This document shows positions 57,111 through 64,000 of a stretch of DNA of 64,000 nucleotides, in pieces. The DNA lies in the NCBI RefSeq assembly GCF_025244725.1, contig NZ_CP104203.1, forward strand, positions 2,604,001-2,668,000. The letters run 5' to 3'. Under the pieces are notes generated by a model that saw nothing but the letters and a program-made list of their open reading frames with translations, was not told the DNA's origin and did not search any database. Both the position numbers and the translations under genes were made by a program. How positions within the stretch are numbered: the first letter of the stretch is position 1; each line of letters opens with the position of its first letter. This DNA is from Chryseobacterium oranimense (GTDB lineage: Bacteria > Bacteroidota > Bacteroidia > Flavobacteriales > Weeksellaceae).

Positions 57111-59252
57111 ATGAAAAATATTTCATCGGTATTGTTAATTTCTGCTCTGGCACTTAATCAATCTTGTACTACCATGAAGAAAACCGACACTCAACAGGAG
57201 ACTCCTGTTACCGATCCATCCCTGTCTTCAAACCCTTTTATGAAGAAAAGCAAGCTTCAGTATGAGGCTCCGGAATTCGATAAAATTAAAAACGAACATT
57301 TCAAACCGGCTTTCGATTTCGGACTTAAACAGCATGATGCTGAAATTCTGAAAATCGCCAATAACCCGGAAGCTCCTACTTTTGAAAATACCATTGTAGC
57401 CCTGGAAAAAAGCGGCGAAGTTTTGAAAAGAGCCACCATTGTATTTTCCAATCTTACGAGCGCAAATACCAACCCTACCCTTCAGGCTTTAGATGAAGAA
57501 TATGCTCCTATTTTTGCTGCGCATTCCGATAAAATGTACCTGAATGAAAATTTATATAAAAGAATCAAGTCTATTAAAGAAGACGGTTTAGATCCTGAAA
57601 GCAAAAAACTGGTTCAGTATTATAAGCAGAATTTTGAAATTGCAGGAGCTAATCTTTCTGCAGCTGACAAGGAAAAATTAAAGCAGATCAATCAGGAGCT
57701 GGCTTCACTTTCCACTCAATATGCCAATAAATTACTGGAAGCAAGAAAGCAGGGAGGTGTATTTTTCTCTGATGCCAAGGAACTGGACGGACTTTCTGCC
57801 GATGAGATCGAAGCAGCGGCAGCTGATGCTAAAACTGCAGGACAGCCTGGAAAATATCTTCTTGCCCTTCAAAATACAACGCAACAGCCTCTTCTTCAAA
57901 ATTTGAAGAACAGAGCGACAAGAGAAAAACTGTTCAAAGCTTCATGGTTAAGAGCTGAAAAAGGGGATGGAAACGATACCCGTGAAACAATTGAAAAGCT
58001 TGCCAAGCTAAGACTTAAAAAAGCACAGATCCTGGGTAAGAAAAGCTTTGCCGAATGGAAACTTCAGGACCAGATGGCTAAAACACCTGAAGCAGCTACC
58101 AAGTTAATGAACCAGATCGCGACTCCTGCTGTAGAAACGGCAAGACGCGAAGCAAAAGATATTCAGGACCTCATCGATCAGCAGAAAGGAGGCTTCAAAG
58201 TAGAGCCGTGGGACTGGAACTTCTACGCAGAACAGGTAAGAAAAGCAAAGTATGATCTTGATGAAAACCAGATCAAGCCTTATTTTGAAGTAACTACTGT
58301 TTTGGAAAAAGGAGTTTTCTATGCTGCTGAAAAGTTCTACGGACTGACGTTTAAAAAGAGAACAGATCTTCCCGTTTATCATCCTGATGTAGTTACTTAT
58401 GAGGTTTTTGATCACGACGGAAAATCTATTGCGATCTATTATCTTGATTTCTATACAAGAGATTCTAAAAACGGAGGTGCCTGGATGAGTAATTTCGTTG
58501 AGCAATCTTATCTTTTAGGAACAAAACCTGTGATTGTAAACTGTTACAATTACCAGAAGCCCGCTCCGGGAAAACCTTCTCTGATCAGCTATGATGATGT
58601 TTCTACAATGTTCCATGAATTCGGGCATTCTATCCACGGAATGTTTGCAAGCCAGAAATATCCGTCACTTTCAGGAACAAGTGTTCCGAGAGACTTTGTG
58701 GAATTCCCTTCACAGATTAATGAGCACTGGGCACTGGATCCTGTAGTTCTTAAAAATTATGCAATTCACTACGAAACGAAGCAGCCTATTCCTCAGGCTT
58801 TGGTTGATAGAATTAAAAAAGCAGCTACTTTCAACCAGGGATATATGACGACAGAGCTTGTTTCTGCAGCTGCTCTGGATATGGATTGGCATACCGTAAC
58901 AAATGAAAGCCAGCTAATTCCTGTTCTGGATTTTGAGAAACAGTCATTAGCCAGTCATGGATTTACCTTAGCAACAGTACCACCAAGATACCATACTCCT
59001 TATTTTGCCCACATCTGGGGCGGAGGTTACTCTGCAGGATATTACGCATATCTTTGGTCTGAAACTCTTGACAATGATGCATGGGAATGGATTAAAAATA
59101 ACGGCGGACTTACCAGAGAAAACGGAGACCGCTTCAGAAAATATATTCTTTCTGTAGGAAATTCTGTGGACCTTAACCAGGCATTCAGGGATTTTACGGG
59201 ACATGATCCGGACATTAAACCTTTATTGAGAAACAGAGGTTTTATCAAATAA
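57111..59252 (+). CDS. M3-family zinc oligopeptidase (Dcp-like)
   Basis: 713 residues with a lipobox-like NQSC near residue 19. The M3 zinc site is H502-E-F-G-H506 (MFHEFGHSIHGMF) with a downstream Glu in the FVEFPSQINEHW segment. Length and order match dipeptidyl carboxypeptidase Dcp. Probably periplasmic or outer-membrane anchored, trimming peptides. Confidence 0.93.
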   Translation: MKNISSVLLISALALNQSCTTMKKTDTQQETPVTDPSLSSNPFMKKSKLQYEAPEFDKIKNEHFKPAFDFGLKQHDAEILKIANNPEAPTFENTIVALEKSGEVLKRATIVFSNLTSANTNPTLQALDEEYAPIFAAHSDKMYLNENLYKRIKSIKEDGLDPESKKLVQYYKQNFEIAGANLSAADKEKLKQINQELASLSTQYANKLLEARKQGGVFFSDAKELDGLSADEIEAAAADAKTAGQPGKYLLALQNTTQQPLLQNLKNRATREKLFKASWLRAEKGDGNDTRETIEKLAKLRLKKAQILGKKSFAEWKLQDQMAKTPEAATKLMNQIATPAVETARREAKDIQDLIDQQKGGFKVEPWDWNFYAEQVRKAKYDLDENQIKPYFEVTTVLEKGVFYAAEKFYGLTFKKRTDLPVYHPDVVTYEVFDHDGKSIAIYYLDFYTRDSKNGGAWMSNFVEQSYLLGTKPVIVNCYNYQKPAPGKPSLISYDDVSTMFHEFGHSIHGMFASQKYPSLSGTSVPRDFVEFPSQINEHWALDPVVLKNYAIHYETKQPIPQALVDRIKKAATFNQGYMTTELVSAAALDMDWHTVTNESQLIPVLDFEKQSLASHGFTLATVPPRYHTPYFAHIWGGGYSAGYYAYLWSETLDNDAWEWIKNNGGLTRENGDRFRKYILSVGNSVDLNQAFRDFTGHDPDIKPLLRNRGFIK

Positions 59253-59261
59253 ATTATACAG

Positions 59262-59290
59262 AGAAGCATTCAAACGAGTGCTTCTTTTTT
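59262..59290 (+). terminator. Terminator after the M3 peptidase gene
   Basis: A 10-bp stem with one wobble (59262-59271 with 59276-59285), loop AAAC, then a run of T. Confidence 0.85.
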
Positions 59291-59298
59291 TATAAGTT

Positions 59299-59365
59299 TT
59301 GGCTAAAGCCGATTAAATGATTTTGTTTGATTAAATGGGCTAAAGCCCATTTCTATTGAATATTG
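59299..59365. repeat. GGGCTAAAGCCC palindromic repeat, copies 2 and 3
   Basis: A shorter GGCTAAAGCC palindrome at 59301-59310 is followed by the 18-bp perfect palindrome with the GGGCTAAAGCCC core at 59334-59351. The latter is followed by CTATTGAATATT as in the copy near 37.0 kb. Confidence 0.7.
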
Positions 59366-59423
59366 GAATTACCACGATGGTTATTGTGATTTTCCGCAAT
59401 TTCGAATCTATTGATAAAATCTT

Positions 59424-59431
59424 TATTTTTG
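59424..59431 (+). promoter_or_regulatory. -7 box (TATTTTTG) for the ychJ-like gene
   Basis: Exact TAnnTTTG match 21 bp before the ATG at 59453. Confidence 0.5.
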
Positions 59432-59452
59432 TGTTCAATAAAAATTTGAAAT

Positions 59453-59830
59453 ATGGACTGTCCCTGCTGCTCGGGAAAATCTTACGAAAAATGCTGCAAG
59501 CCTTACCACACCGGAGAAAAGCATGCTCCTACCGCAGAAGCTTTAATGCGTTCCCGGTTTTCAGCATTTGCCGTTCCGAATGGAGACTATTTAATGGAAA
59601 CCACGTCTCCGGTTAAAAGACAATTTCACAACAAAAAAGATCTGCAGGAATGGGGTGAAATTAATACGTGGACAAAACTGGAAATTATAGATAAGCCCTC
59701 TGTGAGCAAAGTTGAATTTAAAGCTTATTATACTGATGAGGAGGGCCATCAACACATTCATCATGAATTGTCAAAATTCAAAATGATTCAAAACCGTTGG
59801 TTTTATGTGAGCGGAGAATTTTTAGAATAA
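59453..59830 (+). CDS. YchJ-family SEC-C motif protein (UPF0225)
   Basis: 125 residues. The N-terminal MDCPCCSGKSYEKCCKPYHTG is a SEC-C zinc motif and is followed by the conserved ALMRSRFSAFAVPNGDYL of YchJ proteins, an NTF2-like fold. Function unknown; zinc binding is expected from the Cys set. Confidence 0.93.
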   Translation: MDCPCCSGKSYEKCCKPYHTGEKHAPTAEALMRSRFSAFAVPNGDYLMETTSPVKRQFHNKKDLQEWGEINTWTKLEIIDKPSVSKVEFKAYYTDEEGHQHIHHELSKFKMIQNRWFYVSGEFLE

Positions 59831-59833
59831 AAA

Positions 59834-59860
59834 AAATGTCCGAAAAAAATCCGGACATTT
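59834..59860. terminator. Bidirectional terminator
   Basis: AAATGTCCG (59834-59842) pairs with CGGACATTT (59852-59860) around an A-rich loop, between the converging ychJ-like and FKBP genes. Confidence 0.85.
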
Positions 59861-59869
59861 CATTATGGT

Positions 59870-60370
59870 TTAGTGGGCATCTGTCCCGTCAATTCCGTGA
59901 GAGTGGCCGTGTGCCAGTTCTTCTTCCGTTGCCGGACGTGTATTTAAAATTTCTACCTGGAAATCTAAAACCTTTCCAGCCATTGGATGGTTAAGGTCCG
60001 CTACTACTCCTTCAGGAGTTACTTCCACTACAAAAGCCTGGAAATTATTACCCTGACCATCAGAAAGAGGTAAAATAGCTCCTACAGGCGGAGTTCCTGA
60101 TTCCTGGAACATATCAAGCGGCAACTGCACGATTGAATTAGGATCTTTTTCTCCGTAAGCTTCTTCAGGCTGAATCACGAAAGATGCTTTATCTCCTGCT
60201 TTCAGACCCTGGATATTTTGTTCAAACTTTGGAATCATTCTTCCTACACCGTATAAAAATGTAAGCGGATTTTCTGCTGTTGTTTCTTCTACAAGAATCT
60301 TACTTCCATCTTCTTCGATGGTATGAAGTATGTAACTTACTGCTACAACATGGTTGTTTTCAATTGTCAT
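59870..60370 (-). CDS. SlyD-like FKBP peptidyl-prolyl isomerase
   Basis: 166 residues. FLYGVGRMIPKFEQNIQGLKAGDKASF and PEEAYGEKD are SlyD-type FKBP motifs with an inserted flap domain (about 70-130); the C-terminus is His-rich (AHGHSHGIDGTDAH), like the metal-binding tail of SlyD. Cytoplasmic folding catalyst or Ni handling. Exact -7 box at 60411-60418. Confidence 0.92.
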   Translation of the reverse strand: MTIENNHVVAVSYILHTIEEDGSKILVEETTAENPLTFLYGVGRMIPKFEQNIQGLKAGDKASFVIQPEEAYGEKDPNSIVQLPLDMFQESGTPPVGAILPLSDGQGNNFQAFVVEVTPEGVVADLNHPMAGKVLDFQVEILNTRPATEEELAHGHSHGIDGTDAH

Positions 60371-60410
60371 ATTTTTTCTTTTTTTCGTGATGCTTTCACG
60401 ATTAACACCA

Positions 60411-60418
60411 CAAATATA
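60411..60418 (-). promoter_or_regulatory. -7 box (TATATTTG on the minus strand) for the FKBP gene
   Basis: Exact TAnnTTTG match 40 bp before the ATG. Confidence 0.45.
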
Positions 60419-60468
60419 CTATTTTTGAAATGATTGGTTGCGCCAACCCGTTAAAACAAAACCCCTTT

Positions 60469-60720
60469 TTAATCTCTTTTTTTTGATTCGTTCTTTTTTT
60501 TCTGTCTTAATACATAGAGATACAGGCTTTCCACTTTGGTTCTGGCCCAGGGAGTTTTTCTGAGAAACTTCAGTGACGAATTAATGCTGGGGTTATCTGT
60601 AAAACATTTTATATTGATCTGCTCGCCAAGTTTTTCAAAACCTTCATAGTATTCTACCAGTTCTTCAAGAATGGCATCGAGTCTTTTTCCGTGCAGCGGA
60701 TCTTTGGACTGTTCCTGCAT
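60469..60720 (-). CDS. VF530 family protein (DUF2132)
   Basis: 83 residues. KDPLHGKRLDAILEELVEYYEGFEKLG and SLKFLRKTPWARTKVESLYLYV are the VF530 signature; a Lys-rich tail ends it. A DNA-binding role has been proposed from the structure, but the function is unknown. Located between FKBP and LLM-oxidoreductase genes. Confidence 0.9.
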   Translation of the reverse strand: MQEQSKDPLHGKRLDAILEELVEYYEGFEKLGEQINIKCFTDNPSINSSLKFLRKTPWARTKVESLYLYVLRQKKKNESKKRD

Positions 60721-60802
60721 TGCTATTTTTTTGTAAAAGTAATAATAATTATATGATTAAGATTTCTAAAAAAATCCTGCTGATATACAACAGGATTCTA
60801 TT

Positions 60803-61828
60803 TTAAAGATTCTGAATTGCAGGTTTTACTTTTTCCCCGAATAATTCAATGGATTTCATCATAACATCGTGAGCCGGATCGCCGACGTCCATATGCCCGA
60901 TAAATCTTGTAATACCAAAAATCTCTTTCATGTAGGCAATTTTATCAGCTACTTCTGCCGGACTTCCTATAAATAATGCCCCGTCTTTTCCTCTTCCACC
61001 TTCATACTGCATTTTGGTGTAAGGAGCCCAGCCTCTGGATGCCCCGATTCTGTCCATCTGGGATTTATAATTATTGAAATAACCGTCTACAACAGCCTTG
61101 TCATAACTTACAAAAGTGTGTGAGTGAATAGCAATCTGCATTTGAGACATATCATGCCCTGCTTTTTGATATTCCTGCTTGTAGAATTCCACCAGGTTTT
61201 TAAACTGTATAGGCATTCCTCCAATAATTGCTACCACTAAAGGCATTCCTAATTTCGCGGCACTTAATACAGATTGGGGAGTTCCTCCTACTGCTCTCCA
61301 GATTGACAGTTTTCCATCATTTTTCGCTCTCGGATAAACGGTTTGATTCTGCATAGGTGCACGAAGCTTTCCTGACCAGGTTACATTTTCTTCTGAATTG
61401 ATCTTTAACAGTAGTTCCAGTTTTTCATCAAAAAGCTCTTCATAGTCATTCAATGAATATCCATACAATGGAAATGATTCGATAAAGCTACCTCTTCCTA
61501 CAAATATTTCAGCTCTTCCGTCTGATATAAGGTCCAAAGTTGAAAAATCTTCATATACTTTTACGGGCTCTGAAGAACTTAAAACCGTTACTCCGCTTGC
61601 CAGCTTTATATTTTTAGTGATACTTGCCGCTGCAGCCAATACCATTTCCGGTGACGAAACTGCATAATCCGGACGGTGATGTTCTCCCATAGCAAAAACA
61701 TCAAGTCCTACCTCATCCATTAATTTCACCTGATCCAGTATTTCACGGATCTTAACACCTGCATCTCTATATTTTCCGGTTGCCTGGTCAAAAGCCAGGT
61801 CACCAAACATTCCTATTCCTAATTCCAT
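60803..61828 (-). CDS. Luciferase-like (LLM class) flavin-dependent oxidoreductase
   Basis: 341 residues, a bacterial-luciferase-like TIM barrel: GEHHRPDYAVSSPEMVLAA, FVGRGSFIESFPLYGY and IWRAVGGTPQSV. F420- or FMN-dependent; substrate unknown. Exact -7 box at 61862-61869. Confidence 0.92.
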   Translation of the reverse strand: MELGIGMFGDLAFDQATGKYRDAGVKIREILDQVKLMDEVGLDVFAMGEHHRPDYAVSSPEMVLAAAASITKNIKLASGVTVLSSSEPVKVYEDFSTLDLISDGRAEIFVGRGSFIESFPLYGYSLNDYEELFDEKLELLLKINSEENVTWSGKLRAPMQNQTVYPRAKNDGKLSIWRAVGGTPQSVLSAAKLGMPLVVAIIGGMPIQFKNLVEFYKQEYQKAGHDMSQMQIAIHSHTFVSYDKAVVDGYFNNYKSQMDRIGASRGWAPYTKMQYEGGRGKDGALFIGSPAEVADKIAYMKEIFGITRFIGHMDVGDPAHDVMMKSIELFGEKVKPAIQNL

Positions 61829-61861
61829 ATTTCTGAATTTATGTTTTACATTTTAGATAAG

Positions 61862-61869
61862 CAAAATTA
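61862..61869 (-). promoter_or_regulatory. -7 box (TAATTTTG on the minus strand) for the LLM oxidoreductase gene
   Basis: Exact TAnnTTTG match 33 bp before the ATG. Confidence 0.45.
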
Positions 61870-61935
61870 CGAATGATGAAGATCAAAAGCATTGATCTTT
61901 GATAAGAACGGATTTCTGAGTTTATTACTAAATTA

Positions 61936-61962
61936 AAAAATCCAGCCTTCGGCTGGATTTTT
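61936..61962. terminator. Terminator of the S9 peptidase gene
   Basis: A perfect 12-bp stem (61936-61947 with 61951-61962; core ATCCAGCC) with loop TTC, placed just after the peptidase stop and symmetric in A and T runs. Confidence 0.9.
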
Positions 61963-61965
61963 CTG

Positions 61966-64000
61966 TTATTTCTTCAGATATTGATCAAAGTAATCTGTCA
62001 CTTTCTGCATCAGGTGAACACGGTCCTTCCCGATCACATTATGCGGATGTCCCGGATACACAAAATAATCCAGCTGAACTCCATTATCTACCGCAGATTT
62101 TATAAACTTGATGGAATGCTGCCAAACCACTACATCGTCCTGAGCTCCATGAATCATCAGCAATTTTCCTTTCAGATTCTGAACTTTGTCCAGAAGATTA
62201 GCCGCAGCATATCCCTGAGGGTTTTCCTGTGGCGTATCCATATATCTTTCACCGTACATAATTTCGTACATTTTCCAGTCGATCACAGGACCTCCGGCAA
62301 CACCAACTTTGAAAACATCCGGATTGCGAAGCATAAAGCTTGTGGTCATAAATCCTCCAAAGCTCCATCCGTGGATACCCATTCTCTGGGAATCTACATA
62401 AGGAAGGGATTTTAAATAATCTACCCCTTTCATCTGATCGTTCATTTCGGTAGTCCCAAGGTTTCTGAACACAGCCTGCTCAAACTTCATTCCACGGTTG
62501 GCAGAACCTCTTCCGTCCATGGTGAAAATAATGTATCCGTTTTGCGCCATATATTCGTACCAAAGGTTTCCTGATGCCGGGAAGGTATTGGTTACAAGCT
62601 GTAAGTGTGGTCCGTTATAAAGATAAACGATCACCGGATATTTTTTGCTGGCGTCAAAATCTGTCGGAAGAATGATCTTTCCGTAGAGTGGTGTTCCGTC
62701 ATCAGCTTTTAATTCTACATTTTTAATTTCAGGTCTCTGATAATTTTTCAATGTATTTTCTGCTGTAAGAATATTCGTGGACTTTGCCGTATTGGTATTA
62801 ATAATATTGACAGATCTGGGCGTACCTGCATTGCTGTAACTATCATAAAGATAATTCCCGTCGCTGCTCAGGATTCCTGTATGTACACCTCCTGCATCAT
62901 CCAGGCGCTGCATTTTGAAGTTCGTCCAGTTGATTTTGTATAAGTGTTTTTCCAAAGGTGTTTCTTTCGTAGAAGTGAAATAGATTTCCTTTTTCTTATC
63001 ATTAAATCCTAAAATGTCGGTTACCAACCAGTCTCCTTTTGTGATCTGTGCAATAAGCCCTTTTTCAAGGCTGTAGTGGAAGAGATGATTATAGCCTGTT
63101 CTCTGACTCTGCCAGATAAAGTCTGTATTGGAATTCGGGAAAAAAGTAAGCGGATGCTGAGGCTCCACATATTTATCGCTGGTTTCTTCAAACAAGGTTT
63201 TTACCAGATTTCCTGTAGCTGCATCGTACTGATTCATTTTCATGTGATTCTGCCCGCGGTTCAGGACGGCAACGAAAATATATTTTGAATCCGGACTCCA
63301 GGTAACCGCTGTAAGATACTGGTCTTTTTCGCCTTCAATTTTCAGGAAAGTCGTTGACTGATTTTTGATATTATAAACCCCTAAAGTTACCTCATGGGAT
63401 TTTTGACCTGCCATTGGATACTTGACGTTGTGGTTTACTGCCGGCGTTACAGACCAATCGATAACAGGATAATCTGCTACCATGGTCTGATCCATTCTGT
63501 AGAACGCTACTGCTTCTGAATTAGGTGCAGGGAAAATTCCTGTATCAATTCCGAATTCATTTCTGTGGACTGCTGCACCTCCATTGATAATATTTTCATC
63601 AGAATCATTGGTTACAGCAATTGTTTTTCCATTTTTATTAACAAATAAATTATTCTTTACAGTAAATGCAAAGGTTTGGTTATCTCCGAATACTTTTACA
63701 TTGGATGCATTTCCATCTACTGCAGCAGCTGTTTTCACTTTCCAATCGTTTCCGGATTTCTCGATCCAGAACATTTTATCGTTGGCATTAAAATAGCCGT
63801 TTGACCCGCTGATGAATTTAATCTGTGGAACGGCTTTCAGCTGAGCATCAGATAATGATTTGTTTAACTGGGTTAAAGATACGAGTGTATCCTGTTTGTT
63901 GGTCTTAAGATCAGTAATCAGATAACCGCCTTTTACAGCCTGGATATAGGATTTACCATCTGCAGCCCATGAAAACTGGGAAATATTTTTTACGGCCAGA
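61966..64000 (-). CDS. S9 prolyl oligopeptidase (DPP-IV-like), N-terminus cut by the window
   Basis: The frame remains open to base 64000 with no stop, so the Met at 63774 is internal and the N-terminus (with the expected signal peptide) is missing. The N-terminal part is a beta-propeller (DPP-IV N domain); the C-terminal alpha/beta hydrolase has GWSFGGF (nucleophile Ser), the Asp in HGAQDDVV and the His in GHPHNV. It cleaves X-Pro dipeptides from peptides, in the periplasm or at the surface. About 678 residues are visible. Confidence 0.93.
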   Translation of the reverse strand, partial: LAVKNISQFSWAADGKSYIQAVKGGYLITDLKTNKQDTLVSLTQLNKSLSDAQLKAVPQIKFISGSNGYFNANDKMFWIEKSGNDWKVKTAAAVDGNASNVKVFGDNQTFAFTVKNNLFVNKNGKTIAVTNDSDENIINGGAAVHRNEFGIDTGIFPAPNSEAVAFYRMDQTMVADYPVIDWSVTPAVNHNVKYPMAGQKSHEVTLGVYNIKNQSTTFLKIEGEKDQYLTAVTWSPDSKYIFVAVLNRGQNHMKMNQYDAATGNLVKTLFEETSDKYVEPQHPLTFFPNSNTDFIWQSQRTGYNHLFHYSLEKGLIAQITKGDWLVTDILGFNDKKKEIYFTSTKETPLEKHLYKINWTNFKMQRLDDAGGVHTGILSSDGNYLYDSYSNAGTPRSVNIINTNTAKSTNILTAENTLKNYQRPEIKNVELKADDGTPLYGKIILPTDFDASKKYPVIVYLYNGPHLQLVTNTFPASGNLWYEYMAQNGYIIFTMDGRGSANRGMKFEQAVFRNLGTTEMNDQMKGVDYLKSLPYVDSQRMGIHGWSFGGFMTTSFMLRNPDVFKVGVAGGPVIDWKMYEIMYGERYMDTPQENPQGYAAANLLDKVQNLKGKLLMIHGAQDDVVVWQHSIKFIKSAVDNGVQLDYFVYPGHPHNVIGKDRVHLMQKVTDYFDQYLKK

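Noticed and set aside
61966..63774. S9 peptidase starting at the Met codon at 63774
   Set aside because: The frame continues without a stop to base 64000 and reads as propeller sequence.

Overview
The window looks like a chromosomal segment of a flavobacterium of the Chryseobacterium type (Bacteroidota, Weeksellaceae). The grounds are AT-rich DNA (roughly 35-40% GC by eye), no Shine-Dalgarno sites but A-rich leaders, many TAnnTTTG -7 boxes, a PorP/SprF-family protein, DUF5606, DUF3822 and head-GIN proteins, and a bacteriocin-like GG-leader peptide. The species call is inference. No tRNA, rRNA, CRISPR array, prophage or insertion sequence was seen. Both ends cut a gene: a DUF349 protein at the left and an S9 peptidase at the right.

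Layout. 1-5.9 kb: DUF349, ribD, a cysteine-rich GG-leader peptide, a YigZ/IMPACT protein, a zinc peptidase, a GNAT-like protein and an unlisted 58-residue membrane protein. 5.98-20.4 kb: a complete 14-subunit complex I operon (nuoABCDEF-[outer-membrane barrel]-GHIJKLMN), ending in a strong terminator. 20.4-23.4 kb: an AT-rich accessory island with a metzincin protease and a small exported protein. 23.4-31.7 kb: a GAF protein, an HD + Pycsar-type membrane effector fusion, a 1237-residue metallophosphoesterase / kinase-like / barrel lipoprotein and an exported surface protein. 31.7-43.1 kb: mostly housekeeping (FUSC, mazG, def, ruvX, a SixA-like phosphatase, a serine hydrolase, Smr, rsmD, HxlR/nitroreductase, murI). 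43.3-51.7 kb: hemW, PorP/SprF, rluD, PASTA protein, ddl, coaD, a four-helix-bundle protein, a TRIC-like channel and folA. 51.8-64 kb: LemA/TPM operon, KefF/KefC pair, head-GIN protein, M3 peptidase, YchJ, FKBP, VF530, an LLM flavoprotein and the S9 peptidase.

The most striking structure is not a gene. At least 13 intergenic sites hold runs of degenerate 7-bp words in strict register (for example nine consecutive heptads all starting with GC at 7513-7575). Runs often come as inverted pairs able to form hairpins. They fill most of the wide gaps of the nuo operon and usually stop 2-6 nt before the next start codon. One pair of complementary runs brackets a gene for a four-helix-bundle protein of the 23S-rRNA intervening-sequence family, so the element has the plan of an rRNA intervening sequence placed between ordinary genes. 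I treat this as the best candidate for an undescribed system.

A practical point on starts: in several genes (the GG peptide, mazG, the serine hydrolase, murI, hemW) the longest frame begins at a TTG that is the TTTG of a -7 box or touches it, and ddl has an ATG just upstream of its box. I moved those starts to the next suitable codon downstream.
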